Made by a program: the position numbers and the translations under genes
Notes under the pieces: model-generated
Seen by the model: the letters and a program-made list of their open reading frames with translations, nothing else
Told to the model about the DNA's origin: nothing
Databases searched by the model: none
Shown here: positions 21,985-33,070 of the stretch, one piece after another
Numbering within the stretch: the first letter of the stretch is position 1
Layout: each line of letters begins with the position of its first letter
Assembly: GCA_035236585.1 (NCBI GenBank)
Contig: CP141136.1
Coordinates: 54,391,136-54,455,135, forward strand
Direction of reading: 5' to 3'
Source: Warburgia ugandensis
Taxonomy: Eukaryota > Streptophyta > Magnoliopsida > Canellales > Canellaceae
Length of the DNA stretch: 64,000 nucleotides

Positions 21985-24900
21985 TATTGTAGGGAATCAG
22001 TAAGGCTTGCCCCTTCGCACAACTCATGAGACCAGGAATGATATCTTCACTTTGTTTATCCTTAGGCAGATAGTCCAATTGAAAGACAAGAGAAGGGTCA
22101 AGGAACTTGTAAATGTCCTTGACCTCTAGTCTTTGCAAGCTATCATTCAAATACCTGTATGGAATTTGGGTTAATGTCAAATAATTATTAAGTTTTATTA
22201 AAAAAGCAAGTATTAAGTAATGTTACATTGATTCGTAAGTCTTAACTCTAATAGAGCAGTTACATGACATACCCTATATAGACTATGATGTACATGTACT
22301 CCAATTGATCCATATTACATATGGCTAAGAGATCTTTCTTGAAGAGTGGAACCTCAACCACATCGTTTGAAAGCATACCTGCCTCTATCCTTATAGGGTA
22401 CATTGTATTTGTGTTACCTTCATTGGCCAGTCTGTACAGTACCCTTAAGAATGGAGGTGTGTTAGGTAGAACCTCCACCTGATCCCTACACTGTAGATGT
22501 AATCATGTAACATTTTAAAAATTAGTAATGAATATATACAACATATATTGATATACTAGAAGATATAAAAGAAGAGACACAGTGAGGTAAAAATAGAATA
22601 TTTTATAATATAACATTGTGAGCAGTGAGCACCTAACAGGTGCTTTGAACTTGTTAGTTGTTGCATTGTTTAAGTTCACATGTAACATGATACAACTATG
22701 CAAAAATATAGAACTAGTACTACTTGGGAAGGGCTAGAAGGCTGGGATGTGGCTACACTTGCCACTACGACAGAATTTGCCTGCAACGAGGTTTGCTTCA
22801 ATTGGCCCTTATGCTGCTTTTGGTGATCCGACATGTTGCAAATAATATTAATCAATGAACAATTTAGGACGACTTAAAAAAAAGGTAGGAGAAAATGAAG
22901 CCATGACTATAGTTAGTATATATGTACCTTGGAATTGGATATCATTGGTTTTATGTGTTTCTCTGGCCAACACACATGATATCCAATTGCATCCCTAACA
23001 GTTTCAACATCATCCCCTTCGACTGAAAATGGAAGGGGAGCATCTGATTGAATGGCAGCAGTGATGCACACACGCTTAGTCTATGGAGGCATCAACTTAC
23101 CATGCAAGGTGGCGAAAGTCATGGGTCGAACCTCGTACAATGTTGCCACAGCCACATGGTTCTCAGATGTATGTAGCTGCAACATGCACTGACCCACCTG
23201 CATTTGAGAAATGTCATATATATAATAATTAGTGATGTAATGTAAACTAAAAAGGTTAGTAAATAAGTAACATTGTAAAACTAAACAAGTCAATATACAT
23301 ACCTCACTGATTGGGACATCACATTCAAGTACTTGTTCTGCCACCTCTTCATCCGATGGAGGACTAGGAGTAGGAGTGCAGCTATTATTAAATTGGGGTG
23401 GTTGAACTTGAGGTTGAGCTTCAGCTTGAGGGCCGCCAACATCCTCACATGAGGTTCTTCTGCCACCTTGGAGTTCCTTCAACAGTTGATCTTTGATCTT
23501 GCTATATATATCCACAACTGTTTACTTCTTCCATTCTTCAAATTCTTATAGCGTAGGAGCCTTTTGTTTGGGGAAGAATTTGGAAGGAACAACACCCCGA
23601 CCTTGGCCCCTTACCCGGCCAAGGTGCTCATTCTTATTGCCCATTGCCCCATACAGGATGTCCCCCTTTGCAACAGTGCTGCTAAGAGTCCCTGTAGTTG
23701 CACTTGCACTCTCTTGGGTCAACTCTTCCTGCACACGTAAAGATCATAACATGATAAAATCACTATTATATATGTAATATTTAAATAATATACTATGCAA
23801 GGGTATAAAAGTATTTAACTAGGCAGTATGCAGATAAAGTAAAAGTATAAAACTTAAAGTCTTAAACCACTTACAATTCTTGAAGCAATTGTTACAGTTG
23901 TCTCGTTGGCAAAGGTGTGGGAGTTACGCCCTTTAAAATGTGCCATTTTCCATAGAATAGCACGGTCGATGGGCTCTGTTGTCCCAGCCTTCTTTTGCTA
24001 TAATAAGAGACACTAAGTCAGAGTTAATAAATAAAAATCTACTATGATTAGACAAATGGAATGTGACATGATATACTTACTACATTTGCCTCTAATCGTG
24101 CATAGCCAACCCTTGAAAGGTGGTGTGGCGTATGGTTCTGTGCACGCGCCTTCTGTCCTTTTATACGCTTTGCCTGGACATCAAAGTAATGTGATCAAAA
24201 TACAATCAATTATAATAATTACAAGAATCAAAATTTAGCTTGGCTAGTTCAAGTTGTGATTACCTCAAAATCAGGAGATAGCCTATACTGTACAAATTGA
24301 TTCCATGCTTCCTCGTCAATGAAGCAGGAATACAACTGAGGGACCATGTTAAGCATATAAGGATCATGGGAATTTGAAAGTATGTACTTCCTTGCAAGAT
24401 CACTCTTCCATTTCCTCCAAGCTTCACCAGCTCCTAACAATGCTTGCTTCTTACACTCATCAGATACATCAAAGGCAGACTACAAAACAAAAGAAGAAGC
24501 ATGTTAAAGTGACTAACTTACTAGTGAGTATTGTAGCAACTTTGTGTATCTTATTGTGATTCATATGCAAACAAAAACAAAATATATAAATATAAAGGAC
24601 ATATTTTGTTATATGTAGGAAGAATTTACATACCTTAACCATTTTCCATATTGAATCTTTGACTTGTGGTGATACAAGTCTCCAATCAGTCACTGATACT
24701 GGCACAAGTCTTCTAACAGTGCAACATATGAAGCTAGCATAGGCATGTGCAGTACCACCAATCGGTTGGCCTTTAGTGTTGAATTGTACCATTTCTTTTA
24801 TTCCAACTGAGGTTCTCTTATTTAGACAATCCATTTGTGTTGGCCCCCTCCCCTTGACCGTTCTCTTGACATTGATCGATGGTGTTACTGATGGTGATGG

Positions 24901-25010
24901 ACATGTGCTTGATAGCCTTGATTGTTCTACTTCTATGTGTTGTAATTGTTCTACTTGTACCTCTCCTACCTCTTCTACTTACTCAATGTTTGCTTCACAA
25001 ATAAAAATGA
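21985..25010 (-). pseudogene. CACTA-type transposase/protease ORF relic (Transposase_24/PF03004-like)
   Basis: Exons with good GT-AG borders read, in order: about 25010-24634 (RGPTQMDCLNKRTS...VRRLVPVSVTDWRLV), 24479-24264 (KYILSNSHDPYMLNMVPQLY), 24173-24081 (NHTPHHLSRVGYARLEANV), 23997-23875 (FKGRNSHTFANETTVTIASRI), 23728-23303 (GDILYGAMGNKNEHLGRVRG), 23198-22928, and further pieces at about 22850-22720, 22500-22260 and 22160-21985 (FLDPSLVFQLDYLPKD, GQALLIPYNSG). The exon 24479-24264 and its neighbours match the plant transposase family found beside TNP2 in CACTA elements. The last part resembles the start of the Ulp1-like protease domain, but its catalytic His/Asp/Cys region is missing. 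In-frame stops at 24979-24981, 23546-23548, 23522-23524 and 23081-23083 disable it. All four are TAA or TAG where CAA or CAG would restore the frame. Confidence 0.82.
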
Positions 25011-25069
25011 CTATAGTTATACAAAAAAAAGTGGAAAGTGTTTTTACAATTTGATCATAGATTCATAGA

Positions 25070-26080
25070 GGAGGATTTACAATCTCAGTTTATGCTTGAT
25101 TTGGTCAGTGTTTTTATTCAACAGCTGTCCATGAAGACATGTACTACATGAACTCAATCTGAAATTTATGATAAAATTCAATTTAGTTACTTAAAAGTAG
25201 AAGTTTATCACTGATAGAATAATCTAGCACCATGCAATAGCAGAAGCATGAAACCCAAATTCACAATGCTAATTTTGAACAATTAGCAGAGCATTACCCT
25301 TTTAATGCAGAAGAAGATTTCAGTAACGTGACATTGGTTTGGTTGGCCTTCCTCTGGGAAGAGTTTTGGGGCTTTCCAATCTGAGAACCATCTAGAAAAT
25401 GGGAAAAACTTCCTAGCTGAAACTTCCAAATACTTATTTTTGAACTATAGGTAGGAAGGTCACTAGATGAAACTTCCAAATACTTATTTTTCTCAAGCAT
25501 AATATGATGGTTGTCCTCCTATCAAGTGTCAATACAGGGATTCACTACTTTCTGGGAAAGTTTTTCATATTCCTCAAGAAGCTAATAGTTATATGTGCAA
25601 GCTGCCAACTATTTGAGTGGATGCAGTTCTCTGAGACCTATCTATCAGCACTATGGGTAAAGTCAGATCCTTTATATGTTTGGTTTTTCCATGAGAGAAC
25701 CTATCTCCCATTCCAACTCCAATTTTTTTGACTCATCCATCTTTTTCCCAACAAACCCTGGTTCCAGACCCAAATAAAAGACAACATAAATCAAAATCTG
25801 AGAAATAGGTGTTTGAGAATGAAATGACAGAACAAGTTCAAGGCAAGGATCAGAGAAACTGAACAGGTTTTTTTTATCAGATTGTGTTCTTTATTCCTTT
25901 TTACTTTTTTTACAGAACTGTATACAGAATTACAGATGCAAAAATTCATGAATACATACCTTTCTTTGCTTAGATCTGTGAAAGATCAAAGAGGAATGGT
26001 CGTTTTCACCTTCTCAATATAGGTTGGATTGGATCGTTGGGTTGGAAGATTGAAATTAGGGCTGAGGCTGACCAAGGTCA
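25070..26080. other. Upstream region of the minus-strand CACTA relic, no gene
   Basis: No protein is recognised. A 23-bp direct repeat containing GATGAAACTTCC-type words (AAACTTCCAAATACTTATTT) occurs near 25420 and 25470. The stretch probably holds 5' non-coding sequence of the transposon. Confidence 0.35.
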
Positions 26081-26109
26081 AAACTGAAAAGTGAAAAGTG
26101 AAAACAATA

Positions 26110-26410
26110 TATCATATATATAGAACAATATAGGACAGTTTTTAAATAACCGTACTATAATATATTTAAATATAGGACGGTTTTTAAATAACCGTTCTAT
26201 AATATATTTAAATATAGGACGATTTTTAAATAACCATTCTATAATATATTTAAATATAGGACAGTTTTTTATAACCGTCCTATAATATATATTAAAATAT
26301 AGGACGGTTGTTTTATAACTGTTGTATAAGTTATACAAGATGTTTATTTTATTTATTAGAAAGGTATAGTATAGGACAGTTGTTTTTGCGTAACCCGATA
26401 ACCGTTGTAT
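26110..26410. repeat. GACGGTT hairpin array 1
   Basis: Six tandem hairpins of the form TATAGGACGGTT-n-AACCGTCCTATA are spaced about 53 bases apart, separated by TATATTTAAA spacers. Copies vary at one or two positions. Hairpins built on GACGGTT...AACCGTC are typical of plant CACTA subterminal regions. The array lies on the 5' side of the minus-strand transposase pseudogene. Confidence 0.85.
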
Positions 26411-26417
26411 AAGCTAT

Positions 26418-27080
26418 AAGAGTTATGTATTTAATTAAGTTTAGTTGAGGATGTGCTTAAATAAAAATAGTTATTAAGTATAGAGTAAAGAAAGAGTTAT
26501 GTAATTAACTCATGTTAATTTCCTTAAGGATGAGCTTAAAAAGACAGAGCATATATGTAATTAACTCATCTCAGACTTCTCAGTTGAGTATCTATCAGCT
26601 TAAAAACAAAGTTATGTAAGTAACTCATACTATCATATTCAATTCAACATAGTTGTTGAGGTTGACTTGAACCGTTGAGGTCAGGGGAGGGATGAGTAAA
26701 GTGTTATGTATTTAACTCATCTGATGATCTCAGTTGATGAGGATCAGCTTAAGAAAGCAAAGTTATGTAAGTAACTCATAGTCAATTCAAAAGTTGTTGA
26801 ATGTTGATTTGATGATAACATTGATAAGTAAAGAAAGAGTCACGTAATTAACTCATTAGATAAGAATGACTGAACGAGAATATAAGCAGTATGTAATTAA
26901 CTTAGTAGCTTGAGAATGAGTATAGAAAGAGTTGTGTAATTATCTCATTAGTGGATAATGAGTATAGTATAGGAAGGGTCCGAAGGGAATAGTTATTAGT
27001 TATGTAACATTGTAATTAACTCATTAGGTGAGGTGAGAATGAGAACAAAGAATAGGAGTTATGTATTGAATTAACACAAA
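26418..27080. repeat. Dispersed tandem array of AGTTATGTAATTAACTCAT
   Basis: About eleven copies of a near-palindromic word related to AGTTATGTAATTAACTCAT occur at intervals of about 40-75 bases (e.g. near 26421, 26494, 26550, 26610, 26706, 26762, 26835, 26890, 26932, 27013 and 27059). Intervening sequence also shares 'CAGTTGA...GAGGATCAGCTTAA' pieces. There is no coding potential. Confidence 0.75.
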
Positions 27081-27780
27081 TGTTGAATGATATTACTAAG
27101 GGAGTTACTAAATTTTACTCTACATGAATGATGGATCAATGGATCATGGATGAATGAGTTATTCCTAATCTATTATCATCAATTGGGAGTTAGAAATGAG
27201 AAACAAATATTGAGTTATATGAGTTAGATACATGATATTCATGAATTTGATTATATTCATGAATTTGATTAAAAAGAGATATATTAGATCAATTGGTGAG
27301 ACATGTGAAATTAAGATAAGAAAATCATTATGCATTAGCATTTATAATTTTATACAACAATATATGACAGTTATTTAGTCTCTCACTTCACTTTTACTTG
27401 TACAAGTTACAAAACTTGGTTAACTAATTATCTACTAAGTGTAACTTGTAACAACTGACAATGTGTAACTAATCTTAAAATGGTTGATAAGAAATTAGGT
27501 TATACAGTTATTTATAACTTATAATTATAGGCTTATAGCAAACAACCAGCCAGGCTAGGCTAGGGCGCTTTAGGGATAAGACTTCAAATTCAATTGGATA
27601 ATTGGATTTGGGCTTACTTAACTTACATGATACAATACAATTATACAAAAAGACAAAACAATTGCCTTAAACAGTTAGATTAGACTCTATATTGACTTAG
27701 TAGACCTAGATAATTATTAATTAGTTAAAGTTAAACCTTTATGTTCTTTTTAGTTTTCAACTTTTATTTTGTTTTCCCGC
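27081..27780. other. AT-rich DNA, no gene seen
   Basis: Nothing recognisable. A short direct repeat of ATTCATGAATTTGATTA occurs near 27240-27270. Confidence 0.35.
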
Positions 27781-27790
27781 CACTACAAGG
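27781..27790 (+). other. Possible CACTA-type terminus (CACTACAAGG)
   Basis: CACTACAAGG is the expected outer end of a CACTA element pointing right, 240 bases before a GACGGTT hairpin array. The preceding 3 bases are CGC. I found no clean TTGTAGTG partner beyond the matching array near 31840; only a weak TTGTGGTTG near 31849. Confidence 0.35.
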
Positions 27791-28025
27791 GGGGCCCACA
27801 CATCAGATCTATCATCTAACAAGTAACATCAAGGACAAAGACTCAAAATGTTTGACAAATGATTGAAGTGTAAGTTTCATTAACTCTAGTTGCCACACTT
27901 GCTAGTTTGGAATTGGAGGAAAGAAGGTTATCTGTCCCTGTCAGGTGGACTGGTCACTGGAAATATGGCACATCACAGACTTCATAGTCACACTCACAGA
28001 TTGGTAAAGAACGAATAAACCATGT

Positions 28026-28240
28026 GTAAAATAGGACGGTTAGTCCTTAACCGTCCTATATTCTTATGTAAAAATAGGACGGTTAGTGTATAACCATTCT
28101 ATATTTAGACAATATAGAAAGGTTAATGTATAACCATCCCATATGTTAAAACTATATTTATACAATAGAGGACGGTTAGTAAATAACCGTTATATATTTT
28201 ATAAATATAGGACGGTTAATACATAACTATCCTATTTGGG
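28026..28240. repeat. GACGGTT hairpin array 2
   Basis: Five hairpins of the same family as at 26110-26410, for example ATAGGACGGTTAG...TTAACCGTCCTAT. Spacing is about 42-50 bases. It lies 280 bases upstream of the hAT transposase gene. Confidence 0.85.
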
Positions 28241-28522
28241 TTTCTTTTGAATCTTTTCTATTAACCTTCCTTAACCAATGTAATATCTTTAATCTTCTAC
28301 TATTATTAACGGTCTTTTATTTTTTGTTATATTATAAGACTGTTGTTATCGAGCCATCTTATATACATAGCATCAATCAAATACAGAATCGACTGAATTA
28401 GTTAAAGGTTCCCCCCAACCCAACCCAAGCTTGAAGCTGCTTTTATAATTTACAATTTTACATTTGTTTCATATTTTCCTTTCCAGATATCTTCTTCAAG
28501 TTCATTCAACCTTTCTAACACG

Positions 28523-31109
28523 ATGAGCAGCAGCACCCTTACTACAAGTACAGCACCACAGGTATGTCATGTGTTTGCTTTTTGTTATTTCTTTATGAAA
28601 TTATGAGTCTGACTCTTTTCATTCCTCACTCTCACTCCCTTCCCTTATTAGTAATTGTTGGTGTGGTGTTTAGTTTACTATCAGTGTGAACTAATTTTTT
28701 TTTGTCATTTGCATTTTGTAATATAAGCACAAGTTGAAGTTGAGAGTAGGAGCACTTATGTTTCTGATAACTTGAATATGCTACACCACAACAACGATGA
28801 TGATGAGCTTGCTAATTTGGAGAACGTGGAGTTAGTTTCAAAATCCAATAGAGGTAAAAAGTATAGGAAATTAATGTCTCCAATTTGGAATTTTTTTGAA
28901 CACTTTCCTCTATTAGAAGATGGAAGGCAAAGGTGTAAATGCAAGAAGTGCTCTGCAATATATATTTGCGTTAGCAAATTTGGTACTAGTAACTTAAAAC
29001 GTCATATAAAGACTTGTCAATAGAGCTCTTCTCGTAATATAGGCCAGTTGCTTTTATCTCAAAGTTAGGGGAGTATGTCACTAAGTGCAGCTTCAGATAA
29101 TAAGTTTGATCCTGAAGTTTATCGTGAGTTAGTAGCAGCTGCAGTTGTTATGCATGATTTGCCTTTCCAATTTGTTGAGTATGATGTAATTAGAACTCTA
29201 CTGAAATATTTGCGTGCAGATTTGCACTTGATTAGTAGAAATACAGTAAAAGCAGATGTTCTGAGAATGTATAAAAGAGAAAAAGGAAAGATAAAAGAGA
29301 TGTTAGAGTTGGCACCTAGCAGGATAAGTTTGACATCAGATTTGTGGACTTCTTGTATTACTGATGGTTATATAAGTCTCACAGCACATTTTCTAGATAG
29401 TCAATGGGTCTTACAAAAGAAGATATTAAATTTTTGTTTCCTACCACCTCCACATAATGGAATATCATTAGCAGAAAAGGTATACTCATTATTGGTAGAA
29501 TGGGGGATTGAGAAAAAGATTTTTTCAATCACTTTAGACAATGCTTCTGCTAATGATTCTTCTGTTGAGCTGTTAAGGCATCAATTAAACATCAGAAACA
29601 CTCTTGTTTGTGGTGGAGAGTTCCTTCAGCTACATTATTATTTTCATGTTTTGAATTTGATTGTGCAAGATGGTTTGAAAGAAATTGATGATGCTATTCA
29701 AAAAATTATAGAGAGTATCCAGTATGTCAAAGCATCACAAAGTAGAAAACAAAAATTTTTAGAGTGCGTGAATCACATGTCAATTGAGACAAAAAAGGTC
29801 TTAAGACAAGATTGTCCTACAAGATGGAATTCAATGTATTTGATGCTTGAAAGTACTCTTTGTTACCAACGTGCATTTTATCACTTAGAACTAAGTGACT
29901 CAAATTATAAGCATTGTCCTTCTTTCAATGAATGGGAAAAGGCTACAAAAATTTTGAAGTTTTTGGCAATTTTTTATGATGCCACCTACATGTTCTCTGG
30001 ATCCAAGTATCCCACTACAAATCTCTACTTTCGTGCAGCATTTGTAATTTATTTGAGTTTAACACAATACATGAGAAGTGATGATGACTATATGAAGCAT
30101 ATGTCCACCCAAATGTTTGCCAAGTTTTCAGAGTACTGGTCTGAATTCAGCACCATTTTGGCAATTGCATGTGTGTTGGATCCTCAGTATAAGCTCTCCT
30201 TTGTGGAATTCTCTTACAAGAAATTGTTTGGCAGTGACTGCTTGGAGTTTGCTCAAGTTTGGGAAACATTATTCTCTCTCTTCAATGAATATATAGTTAA
30301 GATTTATCCTATTCCTTCCTCCTCATCTTCCCCAGTGGTTAGAGGTGCAGGTGCTAATGATAGACAGAACATGTCATATAGTCAAAAGGTTTTAGATGTC
30401 ATGAAGGTGATTTTATTTATAATTGTATCTTTCATTATATGTTGCTTATTACTTAGCATATTAAAATTTGTTATGAATTGTCTTATAGTACGTTGAATAA
30501 TATAATTGCATTTGCATTAGGAATTTGATTCATTTGAAGGTGAAGGACGTACTTTAGCTATGCAAAAATCACAATTGGAGCTTTATTTGGATGAACCAAG
30601 ATTGCAAGAGTCAAAGCTAGACATTCTTGCATTCTGGAAAGGCAATCAATACAGGTTGTTTGACTAATAATCTCATATAAACACTATTTTCTATAATCTT
30701 ATTTACATTTATATTTGAGTCAAATGTTGATTTTAGGTATCCTGAACTTGCTGCCATGGCTCGTGATGTCTTGAGCATTCCTATATTTACAGTTGCATCA
30801 GAGTCTGCTTTGAGTGTTGGTGGTCGGGTTCTTGACCAATATAGATCTACTTTAAAGCCAGATACCGTGCAAGCATTGATTTGTGTAAGAGATTGGCTAT
30901 ATGGATTGAAAGGTAATAGTTTATAATTCTATATTTACATTATATTTTATATGATCTTAGTAATGACTAATGCGTGTTTATTCTATATGATTGTAGACTC
31001 TAACATTATAGTTGCCATGGATGAGCTTGCTGAGGACATTGTAAGCATAAGTAGCACTGCAGGATCACTTCAACCAACTGAAGACTCTAGATCAATTCAT
31101 TTTAATTAA
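28523..31109 (+). pseudogene. hAT-family transposase (BED zinc finger, RICESLEEPER-like), two N-terminal stops
   Basis: A spliced gene for a DNA-cutting transposase. Exons: about 28728-30406, 30521-30654, 30737-30912 and 30997-31109, all GT-AG with consistent phases. A short first exon 28523-28561 (MSSSTLTTSTAPQ) is possible, but its junction does not keep the frame. A BED zinc finger is visible at 28925-29022 (CKCKKCSAIY...LKRHIKTC). The RNase-H-like core has 'LTSDLWTS' and 'TLDNASAND' with the expected aspartates, then 'CPTRWNSMYLML'. The C-terminus has the hAT dimerisation region 'FTVASESALSVGGRVLDQYR' and 'ICVRDWL'. In-frame TAG stops at 29021-29023 and 29065-29067 separate the finger from the catalytic part. 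Downstream of them 473 codons are open to the first splice. It is otherwise unusually well preserved compared with the other transposases here. Confidence 0.93.
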
Positions 31110-31635
31110 TTTGTATAATTTTCATGACTTATTTTAATTTGTTGTGTTTGATACATAATACATTGATGGAAGTATATTTTCCTCATGTTCTACTTAATCC
31201 CTATTTATTTACTACTATTGTGGTTATTTGATTCATTTCAGTCTCTTTTACATATCATGTGAATTGTGAACTTGTGAAGTGAGTCAGTGAGTGGTGTAAA
31301 CTATAAAGAACTGTGTTGCTTCTAAATAAAGGCATCAACTTACAGGAACATTATTGGTAATTTGGTTGTCTATGTACTTGTCGTGTGGAATGGATCAGTG
31401 GATAAAGCAATGACCAATGATAATGAGCATGAAAGGAGTTGGAGAAATGAATTCCATCCTAACAATTTATGTGGGGGTTGGGTTGAAAGTTTAGTTGTTC
31501 ATAACTGAAAGACCCATGCTATTGAATTTTGATTTTCTGCTCCAGAACCTCATTGCCATTGCTTCAGGTGATCAAAGATATAGTTCAGTCAGAATCAGAA
31601 GATCAGTCACAATGGTGGAATAAAACCTTAACATA
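31110..31635. other. 3' flank of the hAT gene, no gene
   Basis: AT-rich. It contains GGGGGTTGGGTTGAAAG at 31474-31490, which is an imperfect inverse of CCCCCCAACCCAACCCAAG at 28411-28429 upstream of the gene. This may be an inverted pair belonging to the hAT element. Confidence 0.4.
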
Positions 31636-31840
31636 TAGGACGGTTATTTCACAACCATTCTATAAAACCCGTAACATATAGGACGGTTGTAAAATAACCG
31701 TCCTATAAAACATAATATATATAGGACGGTTATGAAATAACCGTACTATAAAACGTAACATATAGGATGGTTATGTCACAACCATCCTATATGTTATGAG
31801 TTTTATAGAACGGTTGTGAAATAAACGTCCTATATGTTAG
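31634..31840. repeat. GACGGTT hairpin array 3
   Basis: Five hairpins, for example ATATAGGACGGTTATG...AATAACCGTACTATA, with spacers like AAAACRTAACA. Same family as arrays 1 and 2. With array 2 it brackets the hAT gene. Confidence 0.85.
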
Positions 31841-31904
31841 TTTATTGTGGTTGTTTTGGCAGCGGCTCTATTCACTTGGGAGAGTAATTTTTTTACTAAG
31901 TAGT

Positions 31905-32118
31905 AATAGGGAATCGAGTCGTTTCATGTCGTGTCGTGTCATTTCGTGTCGTGTATCCAATACAACTCAGTCAATTAATCATGTTACACAAGTCATGTCA
32001 TGTCATTTTTTTAAGAACCGGGTCGTATACGAGTCATAGGTTTTTGACACGACTATTAAGCGTGTCGTGTTCATGTCGCCACAAACACGACTTGCCAACC
32101 CGAATTGCCACCCCTACT
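31905..32118 (-). mobile_element. hAT-like terminal region with GTGTCGTGTC repeats
   Basis: Read on the minus strand, the right edge is TAGGGGTGGCAATTCGGGTT, a common start of plant hAT-like non-autonomous elements. It is followed by many copies of CGTGTCGTGTC-type words in both orientations (e.g. 31930-31955, 32045-32090). The left edge near 31905 has TAGGGAATCGAGTC, which may be the other degraded end of a roughly 210-bp element. No matching 8-bp target duplication was found. Confidence 0.5.
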
Positions 32119-33070
32119 TCTGCTGCCTGTGTAACAGGAATGAGGAGACACGAGACCATCTGTTTTGCACATTTACAATGTGAAACATATAAAGGGTAGC
32201 CTCGATGCACGAAGGTCCAACGTATGCAGGGTCAGAGGAAGGGGTGAACCACAAGGGTCAATAGTATGCATCCTTACCATGTATTTTGCAAGAGGCTATT
32301 TCCACGCCTTAAACACGTGACCTCAAGATCACATGATAACAACTCTACCATTGCGCCAAGGCTTCCCTTCTCCAATGTAAAACATATCTAGAACCCAATC
32401 CTTGAAAATTTTGGAATCAAATGGGCTTTTCCACCCTCCTCTAACCAACATATTACTCAATGGATTATTCTTAAGCAAAACTGGAGAGGCAAGATCCTTT
32501 GGAGACTGTTTATGGCCACCCTTTGGTATATTCGGGCAGAGAGAAACAATATTTGTTTTCGACAAAAACATTTGGCCTCAAATATATTTGAAACAATACT
32601 AAGTTGGGCCGTTCTACTAAATGAATTAAATGCATATTCGATTGATGAAGTCCTTAGAAAATGGGATCAAGTCGCAAGCTACAACAAAAAGAAAGAGAAA
32701 TCAACACAACCGAAATGCTTTCAAGCTGAACTTTGACGGGGCATCTTTTGGTAATCCTAGCCTATCTGGATTAGAGGGATGTTAAGTGACTTGGAAGGGA
32801 ATATACTACTAGATTATGCAGGTGATCGGATTCAAAGACTCTAATGAGGTGAAAAATAACTCTACATGCACTAGATTTGCTAGCCCAATCAATCTGGTCT
32901 CACTCTTGACTCTTCAAATGTGATTGCGTCTATGAACGGCAAAAACACTGTCGACTTCCCGCAACCTCACATCACGGAGGCAATGGTTTAAGTAATAAAA
33001 TATCATGATTAGCTCAAGCGAGACCAAAACAGCTCATTTTTCATTTTATAATCGTAGCAAAAAAAAAGAG
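32119..33070 (+). pseudogene. LINE 3' fragment (zf-RVT and RNase H), split by a SINE
   Basis: Just after 32119 is 'CNRNEETRDHLF', the zf-RVT cysteine-histidine block of an L1-type ORF2. After the SINE (32191-32372) the same protein resumes: 'WRLFMATLWYIRAERNNICF' at about 32498-32556, then the RNase H opening 'KLNFDGASFGNPSLSGL' at about 32727-32776. A short A-run at 33058-33068 may mark the 3' end. It resembles the 2700-5740 LINE but is a separate insertion. Confidence 0.82.
32191..32372 (-). mobile_element. Au SINE, copy 2, inserted in the LINE fragment
   Basis: Minus-strand reading gives the Au SINE head (GAAGCCTTGGCGCAATGG), the middle 'GGATGCATACTATTGACC' and the tail ending at the 'AAAGGG' junction, about 180 bases. 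It is flanked by CAATGTGAAACATAT (32176-32190) and CAATGTAAAACATAT (32373-32387), a 15-bp target duplication with one mismatch. Removing the SINE and one duplication rejoins the LINE sequence, so the SINE is the younger insertion. Confidence 0.88.

Noticed and set aside
26110-26410. CRISPR-like or tandem terminator array
   Set aside because: Regular hairpins here match CACTA subterminal repeats; nothing bacterial is present.
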